Of a DNA stretch of 64,000 nt, positions 1 to 10,442 are shown one piece after another. The notes under the pieces are model-generated. The model saw only the letters and a program-made list of their open reading frames with translations, was not told where the DNA came from and ran no database searches. The first letter of the stretch is position 1. Each line of letters starts with the position of its first letter. A program made the translations under genes and the position numbers. Source of the DNA: Pseudomonadota bacterium (GTDB taxonomy: Bacteria; Pseudomonadota; Alphaproteobacteria; Caulobacterales; Caulobacteraceae); assembly GCA_023390245.1 (NCBI GenBank), contig JAEWDF010000119.1:1-64000 (forward strand), read 5' to 3'.

Positions 1-2
1 GC

Positions 3-3000
3 GCCTCGGCCGTGCTGGTCCAGTCGGGCGGCGGCGGCGGCGGCGCAGGCGGCTTCAACGTCACCGGCGGACTCAGCGTCTCGTCCACGGCGTCGGGCAA
101 TCTGCTGGCGGGCGTGGGCGGCTATGGCGGGGAGGGCGGCGCGGGCGGCGCGGTGAGCGGCGCGGTCGCCGGAGACATCCTGACCCTGGGCGACGACGCC
201 TTCGGCGTGACCTATCAGAGCACCGGCGGCGGCGGCGGCGCGGGAGCGTTCAACGTCACCGGCGGCGTGAGCCTGGGACTCAGCGGCGCGGGCAGCGCCG
301 GCGTTCTGGCCGTCGGCGTGGGCGGCATGGGCGGCGGCGGCGGAGACGGGGGGCGGGTCGATGCCGCCGTGACCGGCGACATTCGCACCGAGGGCGACCG
401 CGCCCACGGCGCCCTGTTCCAGAGCGAAGGCGGCGGCGGCGGCATGGGCGGCTTCGACATCGCTGGCGGCGTCAGCGTCTCCAGCACCGCCAGCGGCGTG
501 CTCGGCGTGGGCGTGGGCGGTTTCGGCGGCGGCGGCGGTTCGGGCGATGCGGTGACCGGTCGGTTGACCGGCGACATCCTGACCCTGGGTCGGGAGTCCT
601 TCGGCGCCCTGTTCCAGAGCGCGGGCGGCGGCGGCGGCGCGGGAGGCTTCAACATCACCGGCGGCGTCAGCCTGGCGCGCGCCGGCGGAGCGGCGGGCGG
701 CCTGGGGATCGGCGTCGGCGGCTTCGGCGGCGAGGGCGGGAACGGCGGAACGGTGGACGGCGCCGTGACCGGCGACATCGCGACCCTGGGCGACGGCGCC
801 TATGGCGCATCCTTCCAGAGCGCGGGCGGCGGCGGCGGTTCGGGCGGCTTCAACATCACCGGCGACATCGCCGCGAATCTTGGGCAGGGGGCATCGGTCT
901 CGGCCGGATTCGGCGTCGGCGGTTTCGGCGGCGAAGGGGGCGACGGCGGCGCCGTCACGGGGGCCGCGACGAGTGATATCGCCACGGCCGGCAAGGGCGC
1001 CCATGGCGTGCTGGTCCAGAGTTCGGGCGGCGGCGGCGGGTCCGGCGGTTTCAACGTCGCCGGCGCGCTCGATGTCAGCACCGGCGCGGGCGGTGCGATC
1101 GGCATCGGCGTGGGCGGTTTCGGCGGCGGCGGCGGCGATGGCGGCGATGTCGAAGGCCGCCTGGCCGGCGACGTGGCCACCTATGGGGACGAGGCCTTCG
1201 GCGCCCTGCTGCAAAGCACCGGCGGCGGCGGCGGATCGGGGGCCATGAACGTGGCCGGAGGCCTCAGCGTCAGCACGCACAACACGCCCTCGGTCGCCGT
1301 GGGCCTGGGCGTCGGCGGCTTCGGCGGCGCCGGCGGCGACGGCGGCGCGGTGACGGGCGTCGTCGTCGGCGACTACCTTACCAAGGGAAAGACAGCCGAT
1401 GCCGTCGTGGCCCAGAGCGTGGGCGGCGGCGGCGGCCGGGGCGGGATCGACGTGGCGGGGGCGGTCGACCTGGGCCTGGGCGCGGGCGGCGCCGTCTCCA
1501 TGGGCGTCGGCGGCTTCGGTGGCGGCGGCGGCGATGGCGGCGACGTGAGCCTCATCCGGGTCGGCGACACGGTGACCGAGGGCGCCGATTCGGACGCTGT
1601 GGTGGTCCAGAGCGTGGGCGAGGGCGGCGGCCGGGGTCGTGTCAACGTCTCGGGCGCGATGGTCGCCTCGGTCGGCGACGGAAGCCTGGGCCTGGCGCTG
1701 GGTCTTGGCGGCTTCGGCGGCGAAGGCGGCGACGCCGGCGCGGTCAGCGCCCAGGTGACCGGCAATGTCCTGGCCCTGGGCCTGGGCTCGGACGATGTCG
1801 ACGGCAATCGGCGCCGGCGCCTGGACGGGTCGAACGGCGTGGTGGTCCAGAGCGTGGGCGGCGGTGGCGGCGGCGGCGGGGTCAATGTGTCGGGCGGACT
1901 GAGCATCGACCGTCCCGGGACGGCGTCCAGCTACGCCGGCGCCTTGGGCGTGGGCGGCTTCGGCGGCGAGGGCGGCGACGGCGGGCGTGTGGATCTGGCC
2001 ATCGCGGCGCCCGACGCCGAGCGGGTCCAGGTGGTCGCCACGGGCGACGAACGCGCGGCGGTGATCGCCCAGTCGATCGGCGGCGGCGGCGGTTCGGGCG
2101 GCGTCAACGTCTCCGGCGCCCTGGCCTTCGACGGGACGCTGACGGCGGGCGTGGGCGGTTTCGGGGGGTCCGGCGGGACGGCTTCCGACGTGACGGTGAC
2201 GGTGGACGCCGACCTGTTCGCGGCGGGCGCCCAGGCGCGCGGCCTGATGGCCCAGTCGATCGGCGGCGGCGGCGGTTCCGGCGGCGTCGACATCGCGGGC
2301 GGGATTTCGGCGCGCGCGGGCGGCAAGGCGCCGGCGATGCTGTTCGGCGTGGGCGGTTCGGGCGGCGGTGGAGGCCGCAGCGGCGACGTGGACGTTCGCC
2401 ACAGCGGCGACATCCAGGTGGAGGGCGCCCAGGCCATCGGCGCCCTGATCCAGAGCGTGGCGGGCGGCGGCGGGGCCGGCGCGCTGAACATATCGGGAGT
2501 GCTGGGCCGGTCGGGGACGTCCGGCTTCGCCCTGGGCGTCGGCATAGGCGGCTTCGGCGGCGTCGGCGACGACGCCGGCGACGTGCGCTTCGACAGCGTC
2601 GGCGACGTGATCGTCCGGGGCGACCCGAATGCTCCCGAACGCGATCCCGAGAACGAGGATTTCGATCCCGCCGCCTTCGAGGGGCGGTCGCCGGGCGTCG
2701 TGGTCCAATCCATCGGCGGCGGCGGCGGGGTCGGCGGCGTCAACGCCACCGGCGTGGTCGCCCCCTCGGGCAATCCGTTGGCGGTCGGCGTCGGCGGCTC
2801 GGGCGGTTCGGGCGGCGACGGCGGCGCGGTCAGCGTGCGGCGCGGTTACGTGGACGTGGACGGCGTGGAAACGGAGGCCGCCGGCCAGATCTACACCAAC
2901 GACAAGCGTTCGGCGGGTCTGTTCGTCCAATCGGTGGGCGGCGGCGGCGGCATGGCGGGCATCAACTTCACCTTCGGCGCGACCTCCGGAGGGAAGGAGG

Positions 3001-6000
3001 AGGACTCCGAAGGGGAGGTGATCCGGTCGACCTCACTGCTGGTCGCGATCGGAGGCTCGGGCGGCGGCGCGGGTCAGGGCGGCGAGGTGGATGTGCGGCA
3101 TCGCGGAGACATCCGCACCGAAGGCGATCGTTCGGCCGGCCTGTTCGCCCAGTCCCTGGGCGGCGGGGGCGGCGACGCCAACCTCAACATCGGCCTGGGG
3201 CTTCTCAAGGACGCCACCGGCGCGAACGTCGCCATCGGCGGAACGCTGGAGGCCGGAGGAGACGGCGGCGACGTGACGGTGGACCATGACGGCGTGATCG
3301 TCACCGGGGGCGACCACTCGCGGGCGGTGACGGCCCAGTCCATCGGTGGCGGCGGCGGCAACGCCGGGATCGACCTGGCCCTGGGGATGCTAACCAAGAA
3401 CAACCTGCGGGTCGGACTGGGCCAGTCCGGGGGCGGCGGGGGCGTCGGCGGGGATGTCGAGGTGCGCGTGCGCGGGGCCCTCTACACCAACGGCGAGGAG
3501 TCCGACGCCGTCTTCGCCCAATCGGTGGGCGGCGGCGGCGGTCGCAGCGGCTCGCGAAGCCTCGGCGGCCAGTACACCAAGAGATCGGTCGAATACGACT
3601 ACAGCCTGGCGGTCGGGCTGGACGGCGGCGAAGGCGCGACCGGCGGCGACGTCTCGGTGACGACCGACGGCGACATCCTGACCTGGGGGGATCGCTCGCG
3701 CGGCGTCTTCGCCCAGTCCCTGGGCGGCGGCGGCGGCGTGGGCGGGGGAGCGTTCTCGGGCTTCCTCGCGTTCAGCGGCAGCGCCAATTGGGGCGGCCTG
3801 GCGGTCGGCGGCACGGGCGGATCGGGCTCGACCGGCGGTGCGACGACGGTGTCGAACAGCGCCGAAATCGTGACGCTGGGCGATGAATCGGACGGCGTCC
3901 TGGCCCAGTCGATCGGCGGCGGCGGCGGCCTGGGCGGACAGGCGGTCGCGGCCGCGCTGGAACTGGGCGCGGGGGCGCCCGATGCGCCTTCCAGCTCCAG
4001 CGTGATCAGCGTCGGCGGAACGGGCGGAATCGGCGGCCTGGGCGGCGAGGTCTCGGTGAGCAACGCCGGAACCATCGCGACGCAGGGCGACCGGTCCTTC
4101 GGCGTGCGCGCCCAGTCGATCGGCGGCGGCGGCGGCGTGGGCGGCGCGGTGCTGAGCTTCGACATCCAGGGCGCACGCGCCAGCCAGGAGTTGTCCGTCA
4201 ATGTCGGCGGCGAGGGCGGCGAGGGCGGCAGGGGCGGCGCGGTCAGCGTGCTGAACCAGGGCCTGATCCTGACCGAGGGCGTCGACGCCTCGGCCATCGC
4301 CGCGCACAGCATCGGCGGCGGCGGCGGGGACGCCGGGCTCGTGCTCAACATGGACGTGTCGAGCGGGAACGCCGAGACCGGCGGCGTCGATCAACTGACT
4401 GTCAACGTCGGCGGTTCGGGCGGCGTCGGCGGCGCCGGCGGCGCGGTGACGGTGGTCAACGATGCGGGTGTGGACGCGGCGCCCGCCGCGCTGGTGACCC
4501 AGGGAAATCGGGCGCACGGCGTCCTGGCGCAGTCGATCGGCGGCGGGGGCGGCAACGGCTCCTCCATCCTCTCCTTCACCGGCTCCGGAGCGGGCCGGAC
4601 CAGTTCGTCGATGGGCTTTAACATCGGCGGCAACGGAGGCTCGGGCGAACAGGGCGGGGCGGTCGCGGTCCTCAATACCGGTCTGATCGACACGTCGGGG
4701 GACGGCGCCCACGGCGTGCTGGCCCAGTCCATCGGCGGCGGCGGCGGCAATGCGGGCCTGATCCTGTCGGCCGGAGTGACGCTCAACGCCACATCCAATT
4801 CGCCCCTGATCAATCTGGGCGGATTCGGCGGCGACGGCGGCGACGGCGGCGCCGTGACGGTCGACAACAGCGGCCAGATCATCACCCGCGGCGACCGGAG
4901 CCACGGCGTCGTGGCCCAGTCCATCGGCGGCGGCGGCGGCGACAGCCAGATGCTGTTGGGCCTGTCGGGCCTGTCCAGCATGGCCGTGTCGGGCGCTCTC
5001 AACGCCATCGTCGGCGGCGCCTCCGCGAGCGGCGCGGGCGGGCACGGCGGCGCCGTCACGGTCAACCATTCCGGCGACATCACTGTCCTGGGCGACGGAT
5101 CGGTCGCCATCAAGGCGGAGAGCATCAACGGCGGCGGCGGCTCGCTGGTCATGGACTTCGACGGCGTCGTGGGTCTGCCGGGCGTGCCGACGATCGGCGC
5201 CAACGGGGAACCGGAGCGTCCCGATCCCCTGGTGGCGGCGCGCCTGGGCGGCGAGAGCCAGTCGGACATGAACGCGGGTCTCGTGACGGTGAACACCACC
5301 GGGACCTTCGGGGCGGCCGGCGATCATGGCGCGGGCGATTTCACCCAGGCGATCGGCGGCGGCGGCGGTTCGCTGACGCTGCGAGCCCGGCTGGCAGACG
5401 ATGCGGCCGGCGACGAGGCGGATGAGCCGGCCCCGCTGCATGTCCTGGCTGCGCTGGGCGGATTGAACGGCGCCGGCAATCGAGGCGGCGATATCCACGG
5501 CGTCCATGCCGGCGATATCGTCACCACGGGGCTGGATGCGCCCGGCCTTCTGGTCCAGTCGGTGGGCGGCGGCGGCGGGCGCGCCGTCGTCGAGGTCGAG
5601 GCGTCCGACGCCGGCTCGGCGGGCGGCGCGACGGCGACACTGGGCGGCGAGAACGGCGTCGACGAGGCGGGCGGCGCGGTGAGCCGCGAGCACGCCGGCG
5701 CGGTCGTGACCATCGGCGAGATGTCGCCGGGCGTGATCCTGCAATCCGTCGGCGGCGGGGGCGGCTCGGCCAGCGTGACATTGGAGGGCGACGGTGCGGC
5801 GGATGCGCATGTCGCGCTCGGCCTGGGCGCGCAGGGCGGCCGGGGCCTGGACGGCGGGGATGTCGCGGGTGTCTTTTCCGGCGGAGTGTACACATCGGGC
5901 GCCCAGGCGCCTGGCTTCCTGCTGCAATCCATCGGCGCCGGCGGTGGAGAAGCGCGCGTGGCGGGCGGCGGTAATGCGGAGGTTCGGCTGGGCGCGGGCG

Positions 6001-8213
6001 GCGACGCCCAGGGCGACGGGGGCGACGTGACCCTGACCAACGCCGGCGCCGTCGTCACGGCGGGAGACGGGGCGCACGGCGTGTTCCTTCAATCGATCGG
6101 CGGCGGGGGCGGCGCCGTGTTCTCCGAGTCCAGGGAGACGGACGGGCCGAGCGTCGTTCTGTCCGACGCCAACAGCGGCGCTGGCGGCGACATCCTGTTG
6201 CGCCAGACCGGCGGCGTCGCCGTCTTCGGAGCGGGCGCCCATGGCGTGATCGCCCAAAGCCTGGGCGGCGGGGGCGGCTGGGTGGACGGCGTCTTCGCCG
6301 GGAGCGCGGATGGCGCGGGCGCGAGCGGACGGATCGACCTGGACGTCTCGGGCCCCGTCCTGGCCGTGGGCGCGGGGGGCGTGGCCCTGTTCGCGCAGAG
6401 CACGGGCGCGGCCGGCGGCGGCGACATCGTCATCACGGTCGACGACCTCGTGCGCGGTGACGCCGTGGGGGTCCGCATCGATGGCGGCGCCGGCAACGTC
6501 CTGACCACATCCGGCTCGATCTCCGCGATCTCCGGGCTGGCCATCGAGGCGACCTATGGCGACGACCGGGTCCTCAACCGCGGCTTCGTGGCGGGCGACA
6601 TCGACCTGGGCGGCGGCGACAACGCCTTCGTCAACGACCATGACGCGGTCTTCCTGACCCATGGCTTGATCGATCTCGGCGGAGGGATCTTCACCAATTC
6701 GGGCGACCTGAGGATGGGGCTGTCCGCGCCGCGCCTGCCGCTGAACCTGGCCGACGGCGAGACGTTCGGCGACCTGGACGGCCATGGCGATCCGGCGTTC
6801 AACCTGCTCCATGGCGCGCGGGTGATCAGCGTGGTCGATCTGGCGGGGGACTTCATCCAGACCGCCGACGGACGCATGACCTTCGACGTGGCCTTCGGCC
6901 CCTATGAATCGGACCGGGTCGACGTCACGGGCGACGCGCGGGTGGACGGGGTCGGCGACGTCACCCTGACCTGGCTGGAGAACGCAGACCCCGTGACCCT
7001 GTTCGCCACCGGCGGCGCGGGCTTCGACGACGGGCTGGAGGTCGCCGACACCCTGGCCATGGACTATCGTATCCTGGCCGATGGAGACGGCGTGCATCTC
7101 GCCTTCACCAGCGACTTCGGCCAGCCGTTCCTGACGGCGAATGGCCGCGCCCTGGGCGGGCACATCGATTCCGCCCTGTCGGCCGGGAACGCCGGCGGGA
7201 TCGGACGCCTGGCCGCCATGCTTGGCAACCTGCAAGCGGGCGACGAGCCGGTCTACGCCGCCGTCTTCGACCAACTGGACCCGGAGGCGCACACCGCGCC
7301 CCTGCTGGAGCAGTTCGCGTCGGCGCAGGCCTTCGCCGGCCGACTGTTCGGCTGCGCCCCGTCCGTGCAGCTGGAGACGGCTTGCACCTGGGCGATGGTG
7401 GAAAGCGGCGTGTCCGACCGCGCGGGCGACGCCGAGACCTATTCGGCGGAGAGCCGGTTCTTCCGCATGACGACCGGGTTCCAGCGACCGTTGGACGAAC
7501 GATGGTCGGTCGCCGGCGCGGCCGGCTACGACCGTCTGAACGCCTTGGATGTCGACCAGACCCGCGCCCATATGTCGGGCCAGGGCATGACCCTGGGTCT
7601 CGGCGCGCAGTACGCCGCCGACCGGGGGCTGCGGTTCGGCGCCTTCGCCTCGGGCGGGTGGTCCTGGCTGGAGTCCCAACGCCGGATGGATGTGTTCGTC
7701 CCCGGAATCGGCGACTCCGAGCCCCAGGTCGGCCACGCCATGTTCGGAACCCAGGTCGCCTGGCTGGGCCGTAGCGGACGGCTGTTCATGCGTCCGGCCC
7801 TCAACCTGTCGGCCACGGCGCTGCGCCATGACGGCTTTGTCGAAACCGGGCTGGACGGCCAGGGCGCTCGAGCGGATGCCGACACCCAGTGGTTCGGCAC
7901 TCTGAATCCTGAACTGACCCTCGGGTTGGTGGTCCAGCAGAATCCGGTCAGCCGCACCACGCTCAGCCTGAACCTGGGCGCCGTCCGCCATACGACGGAT
8001 CACGTCGGCCTGCCGATCCGGTTCGTGGGCGTGAGCGATGCGTCGGATCCAGCCGTGATGAGCACGCCGCTGGACCGGTCCGAGTATCGGGTCGGCGCCG
8101 ACCTGACCGTCACGGGGGACGAGCGTCTGTCGGTGCGCTTCAGCTATGATGGCCGCTTCGGCGACCGGACGGACCGCCATACGGCGGGGCTGTCCGTCAG
8201 GCTGAAATTCTAG
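3..8213 (+). CDS. Giant Gly-rich repeat autotransporter, 5' end outside window
   Basis: The reading frame is open to the window edge. The codons before the first GTG continue the repeat, so the true start lies upstream. About 2,100 residues are tandem repeats of roughly 65 aa. Each carries a core such as LFAQSIGGGGG, a GVGGFGG-type stretch and a GDI-T-GD-A-G turn; I count 33 cores. The later copies diverge (AESINGGGG, QAIGGGGG, QSTGAAGG). A linker near residues 2150-2470 leads into an autotransporter beta-barrel of about 260 aa that ends in RLKF, a typical terminal aromatic outer-membrane signature. The predicted role is a surface-displayed or secreted passenger, perhaps an adhesin or matrix protein. 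The signal peptide cannot be seen. The gene converges on nagA with 4 nt between stop codons, and is probably unrelated to GlcNAc use. Confidence 0.85.
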   Translation, partial: ASAVLVQSGGGGGGAGGFNVTGGLSVSSTASGNLLAGVGGYGGEGGAGGAVSGAVAGDILTLGDDAFGVTYQSTGGGGGAGAFNVTGGVSLGLSGAGSAGVLAVGVGGMGGGGGDGGRVDAAVTGDIRTEGDRAHGALFQSEGGGGGMGGFDIAGGVSVSSTASGVLGVGVGGFGGGGGSGDAVTGRLTGDILTLGRESFGALFQSAGGGGGAGGFNITGGVSLARAGGAAGGLGIGVGGFGGEGGNGGTVDGAVTGDIATLGDGAYGASFQSAGGGGGSGGFNITGDIAANLGQGASVSAGFGVGGFGGEGGDGGAVTGAATSDIATAGKGAHGVLVQSSGGGGGSGGFNVAGALDVSTGAGGAIGIGVGGFGGGGGDGGDVEGRLAGDVATYGDEAFGALLQSTGGGGGSGAMNVAGGLSVSTHNTPSVAVGLGVGGFGGAGGDGGAVTGVVVGDYLTKGKTADAVVAQSVGGGGGRGGIDVAGAVDLGLGAGGAVSMGVGGFGGGGGDGGDVSLIRVGDTVTEGADSDAVVVQSVGEGGGRGRVNVSGAMVASVGDGSLGLALGLGGFGGEGGDAGAVSAQVTGNVLALGLGSDDVDGNRRRRLDGSNGVVVQSVGGGGGGGGVNVSGGLSIDRPGTASSYAGALGVGGFGGEGGDGGRVDLAIAAPDAERVQVVATGDERAAVIAQSIGGGGGSGGVNVSGALAFDGTLTAGVGGFGGSGGTASDVTVTVDADLFAAGAQARGLMAQSIGGGGGSGGVDIAGGISARAGGKAPAMLFGVGGSGGGGGRSGDVDVRHSGDIQVEGAQAIGALIQSVAGGGGAGALNISGVLGRSGTSGFALGVGIGGFGGVGDDAGDVRFDSVGDVIVRGDPNAPERDPENEDFDPAAFEGRSPGVVVQSIGGGGGVGGVNATGVVAPSGNPLAVGVGGSGGSGGDGGAVSVRRGYVDVDGVETEAAGQIYTNDKRSAGLFVQSVGGGGGMAGINFTFGATSGGKEEDSEGEVIRSTSLLVAIGGSGGGAGQGGEVDVRHRGDIRTEGDRSAGLFAQSLGGGGGDANLNIGLGLLKDATGANVAIGGTLEAGGDGGDVTVDHDGVIVTGGDHSRAVTAQSIGGGGGNAGIDLALGMLTKNNLRVGLGQSGGGGGVGGDVEVRVRGALYTNGEESDAVFAQSVGGGGGRSGSRSLGGQYTKRSVEYDYSLAVGLDGGEGATGGDVSVTTDGDILTWGDRSRGVFAQSLGGGGGVGGGAFSGFLAFSGSANWGGLAVGGTGGSGSTGGATTVSNSAEIVTLGDESDGVLAQSIGGGGGLGGQAVAAALELGAGAPDAPSSSSVISVGGTGGIGGLGGEVSVSNAGTIATQGDRSFGVRAQSIGGGGGVGGAVLSFDIQGARASQELSVNVGGEGGEGGRGGAVSVLNQGLILTEGVDASAIAAHSIGGGGGDAGLVLNMDVSSGNAETGGVDQLTVNVGGSGGVGGAGGAVTVVNDAGVDAAPAALVTQGNRAHGVLAQSIGGGGGNGSSILSFTGSGAGRTSSSMGFNIGGNGGSGEQGGAVAVLNTGLIDTSGDGAHGVLAQSIGGGGGNAGLILSAGVTLNATSNSPLINLGGFGGDGGDGGAVTVDNSGQIITRGDRSHGVVAQSIGGGGGDSQMLLGLSGLSSMAVSGALNAIVGGASASGAGGHGGAVTVNHSGDITVLGDGSVAIKAESINGGGGSLVMDFDGVVGLPGVPTIGANGEPERPDPLVAARLGGESQSDMNAGLVTVNTTGTFGAAGDHGAGDFTQAIGGGGGSLTLRARLADDAAGDEADEPAPLHVLAALGGLNGAGNRGGDIHGVHAGDIVTTGLDAPGLLVQSVGGGGGRAVVEVEASDAGSAGGATATLGGENGVDEAGGAVSREHAGAVVTIGEMSPGVILQSVGGGGGSASVTLEGDGAADAHVALGLGAQGGRGLDGGDVAGVFSGGVYTSGAQAPGFLLQSIGAGGGEARVAGGGNAEVRLGAGGDAQGDGGDVTLTNAGAVVTAGDGAHGVFLQSIGGGGGAVFSESRETDGPSVVLSDANSGAGGDILLRQTGGVAVFGAGAHGVIAQSLGGGGGWVDGVFAGSADGAGASGRIDLDVSGPVLAVGAGGVALFAQSTGAAGGGDIVITVDDLVRGDAVGVRIDGGAGNVLTTSGSISAISGLAIEATYGDDRVLNRGFVAGDIDLGGGDNAFVNDHDAVFLTHGLIDLGGGIFTNSGDLRMGLSAPRLPLNLADGETFGDLDGHGDPAFNLLHGARVISVVDLAGDFIQTADGRMTFDVAFGPYESDRVDVTGDARVDGVGDVTLTWLENADPVTLFATGGAGFDDGLEVADTLAMDYRILADGDGVHLAFTSDFGQPFLTANGRALGGHIDSALSAGNAGGIGRLAAMLGNLQAGDEPVYAAVFDQLDPEAHTAPLLEQFASAQAFAGRLFGCAPSVQLETACTWAMVESGVSDRAGDAETYSAESRFFRMTTGFQRPLDERWSVAGAAGYDRLNALDVDQTRAHMSGQGMTLGLGAQYAADRGLRFGAFASGGWSWLESQRRMDVFVPGIGDSEPQVGHAMFGTQVAWLGRSGRLFMRPALNLSATALRHDGFVETGLDGQGARADADTQWFGTLNPELTLGLVVQQNPVSRTTLSLNLGAVRHTTDHVGLPIRFVGVSDASDPAVMSTPLDRSEYRVGADLTVTGDERLSVRFSYDGRFGDRTDRHTAGLSVRLKF

Positions 8214-8217
8214 ATTT

Positions 8218-9408
8218 TCAGGAATATCCGGTGGATGTTCCCAAAACCTGACCCGGCGTCTCCGTTCGGTGCTCCCATTGAGGGTCGCCGTTGATCCAGG
8301 TTGCGACGACGCCGAGACGCTCATCGAGGGCGACGAGGTCGGCCGTCTGGCCCGGCGCGATCACGCCCAGGCGATCCTCAAGGCCGAGGAAGGCCGCGGG
8401 AACGGCGCTCGCCATGCGCAGGGCGGTCGCTGGATCGAGGTCGAGCAGACGCGCCGCATTGCGGACGGCGGAGGCCATGTCCAGGTCGGACCCGGCCAGC
8501 ACCCCTGACTCGTCCTGGCAGCGGCCGTCCTTCACGGTGATGCGACGGCCCTGCAGATGGAAATGATCGCGCGGGCCGCCGACGCTGGGCATGGCGTCCG
8601 TCACCAACATGAACCGGTCGGCGGGGCGGCAGCGCAGCGCCAGCTTCAGGACCACCGGATCGACGTGGTGGCCGTCGACGATGACGCCGCACCAGGCGTC
8701 TCGATCCTCAAGCGCGGCGCCCACCACGCCAGGCGCGCGGTTCTGCAACTGCGACATGGCGTTGAACAGATGGGTGACGCCGATCATGCCGGCCTGGAGC
8801 GCACCCCGCATGGTCGCGTAGTCGGCGTCCGTGTGGCCGGCCGAGACGATGGCGCCGGCGGCGACCAGGCGGCGGATCATGTCCGGCGTGGTCATCTCGG
8901 GGGCCAGGGTGATCAGGGTGCGTCCGCCCTTCAGCCGGGTCAGGCGCTCGACCAGGCCGGCCTCCAGGACGCGGAACTTCGACGGATCGTGGATGCCCTT
9001 GCGCCGGACATTGAGGAAGGGGCCTTCGATATGGATGCCCAGGACGCCCGGAACGTCCTGGGCGATGGCGGCCTCGACGGCGTCGATGGCGCGGTCGATG
9101 ACCTCCAGGTCGTCGCTGATCAGGGTCGGCAGGAAGCCGGTGGTTCCGAAACGGCGATGGGCCGCGCCGATGGCGGCGACGGCCGCCACGCTCGGGTCGT
9201 CGTTGAACAGGACGCCGCCGCCGCCGTTGACCTGGGTGTCGATGAAGCCCGGCGCCAGGACCCGGCCCCGAAGGTCGACGATGTCGCCGTCCGGCGCCCG
9301 TTCCGCCGGGGCGACGGCGACAATGCGACCGTTGTCGATGACGACGGCCAGCCCGGTCTGGAGGCCCGCCGGCGTCAGGACCTGGCCGTTGATCAGCTTC
9401 TGGGCCAT
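8218..9408 (-). CDS. nagA: N-acetylglucosamine-6-phosphate deacetylase
   Basis: This 396-aa amidohydrolase is predicted to convert GlcNAc-6-P to GlcN-6-P and acetate in the cytoplasm. Landmarks of the NagA family are GFIDTQVNGGGG at residues 54-65, HIEGPF at 126-131, the metal/substrate motif GHTD at 191-194, THLFNAM at 212-218 and the catalytic Asp of VTDAMP at residue 271. The length is normal. The ATG shares one base with the stop of the upstream SIS deaminase gene (TGATG), so the two are translationally coupled. It is the last gene of the leftward GntR-SIS-nagA operon and receives the phosphosugar made by the PTS proteins encoded about 8 kb away. Confidence 0.95.
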   Translation of the reverse strand: MAQKLINGQVLTPAGLQTGLAVVIDNGRIVAVAPAERAPDGDIVDLRGRVLAPGFIDTQVNGGGGVLFNDDPSVAAVAAIGAAHRRFGTTGFLPTLISDDLEVIDRAIDAVEAAIAQDVPGVLGIHIEGPFLNVRRKGIHDPSKFRVLEAGLVERLTRLKGGRTLITLAPEMTTPDMIRRLVAAGAIVSAGHTDADYATMRGALQAGMIGVTHLFNAMSQLQNRAPGVVGAALEDRDAWCGVIVDGHHVDPVVLKLALRCRPADRFMLVTDAMPSVGGPRDHFHLQGRRITVKDGRCQDESGVLAGSDLDMASAVRNAARLLDLDPATALRMASAVPAAFLGLEDRLGVIAPGQTADLVALDERLGVVATWINGDPQWEHRTETPGQVLGTSTGYS

Positions 9409-10442
9409 CAGACGGTCTCGGTCACCTTGTTGAGGTAGGGCGGGCGATCCGGGTCGAAGCCGCGCGCGACGGACAGCCGCGCGGCAAGGCCGTAGAAGCT
9501 CTGGATCAGCAGGATCGGCTCCAGCGCTGGATGGCCCGGCGTGGAGGGCAGGCCGATCACGCCCGGCGCGTCAGCTTCTCCGGACAGGAAGACCCGGGCG
9601 CCGCGCGCCGCGAAGTCGCGGGCCAGGGCCACGGCGTCCTCGCGCGTGGCGTCGGACTGGGCCAGCATCAGGACCGGGAAGTCCGACTTCACGAGAGCCA
9701 TCGGACCGTGGCGCACCTCGGCGGTGGAGAAGGCCTCGGCGTGGAGGCCGCAGGTCTCCTTCAGCTTCAGCGCCGCCTCGCGCGCCGCGCCGTAGCCGCC
9801 GCCGCGTCCCACGACATAGAGGCTGGTCGCGTCGCGCAGCACGGGCAGGTCGGCGCTCCAATCGCGACGCCAGGCGTCCGCCAGCTGGTCGGGCAGGGAG
9901 TCGAGCCCCGAGCGCAGAGCCGCGTCCCCCGTCCATTCGCTGACCAGATGCGCCACCGCCGTCAGGCTGGCGATGAAGCTCTTGGTCGCCGCCACCGAAA
10001 GCTCGGGCCCGGCGTGCAGGGGAAGGGTCAGGTCCGCGACGTCGGAGAGCGGCGAGTCCTCGACGTTGACCAGGGCGATAACGAAGGCGCCGCCGGCCTT
10101 GGCCGCCGAGGCGGCGGTAACCAGGTCCGGGCTCTTGCCCGACTGGGAGATGGCCAGGCACAGGCCGCCGGGAATGCGCGGGGTGCGGCCATAGACCGAA
10201 CTGACCGCCAGCGGCGCGGGGCTGGTCAGGACGCCGGTCTCGGCCTCGATCAGGTAGCGGGCGAAGACGCCGGCGTTGTCGGAGCTGCCGCGCCCGCAGA
10301 TGAGGGCGGCGCTGGGAACATGGCGGCGCAGGCGGTCGGCGGCGCGGGCGACCAAGTCGGCGTTGGCGCGGAGCTGGGCGGCGACGACGGCCGGCGCCTG
10401 CGCCGCCTCGGCGAACATCCGGGTGTCCTCGACGCGCATCAC
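9408..10442 (-). CDS. nagB-II: SIS-family glucosamine-6-phosphate deaminase
   Basis: The protein is 344 aa with two sugar-isomerase (SIS) domains, of the AgaS/GlmS-C-terminal type rather than classical NagB. The first domain has CGRGSSDNAG and ISQSGKSPD (phosphosugar loop). The second has VGRGGGYGAAREAALKLK and AEVRHGPM. The C-terminus DPDRPPYLNKVTETV is characteristic of this family. The predicted reaction is GlcN-6-P to fructose-6-P plus ammonia. No glutaminase domain is present, which excludes a full GlmS. It starts at GTG 10442 (GTGA overlap with the regulator stop) or at the adjacent ATG 10439. It lies between nagA and the GntR gene, the order expected for the second catabolic step. Confidence 0.9.
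   Translation of the reverse strand: MMRVEDTRMFAEAAQAPAVVAAQLRANADLVARAADRLRRHVPSAALICGRGSSDNAGVFARYLIEAETGVLTSPAPLAVSSVYGRTPRIPGGLCLAISQSGKSPDLVTAASAAKAGGAFVIALVNVEDSPLSDVADLTLPLHAGPELSVAATKSFIASLTAVAHLVSEWTGDAALRSGLDSLPDQLADAWRRDWSADLPVLRDATSLYVVGRGGGYGAAREAALKLKETCGLHAEAFSTAEVRHGPMALVKSDFPVLMLAQSDATREDAVALARDFAARGARVFLSGEADAPGVIGLPSTPGHPALEPILLIQSFYGLAARLSVARGFDPDRPPYLNKVTETV

Noticed and set aside
3390..8324. A 1644-codon open frame on the minus strand across the autotransporter
   Set aside because: It mirrors the Gly-rich repeat gene; its composition (Ala/Arg/Asp/His-rich, repeated AAAADRLG) is what the complement of GGC-rich repeats gives, with no recognisable domain and no ribosome-binding site.
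9408..10442. GlmS (glucosamine-6-phosphate synthase)
   Set aside because: The N-terminal glutaminase domain is absent and the gene is coupled to nagA, so the deaminase role fits better.
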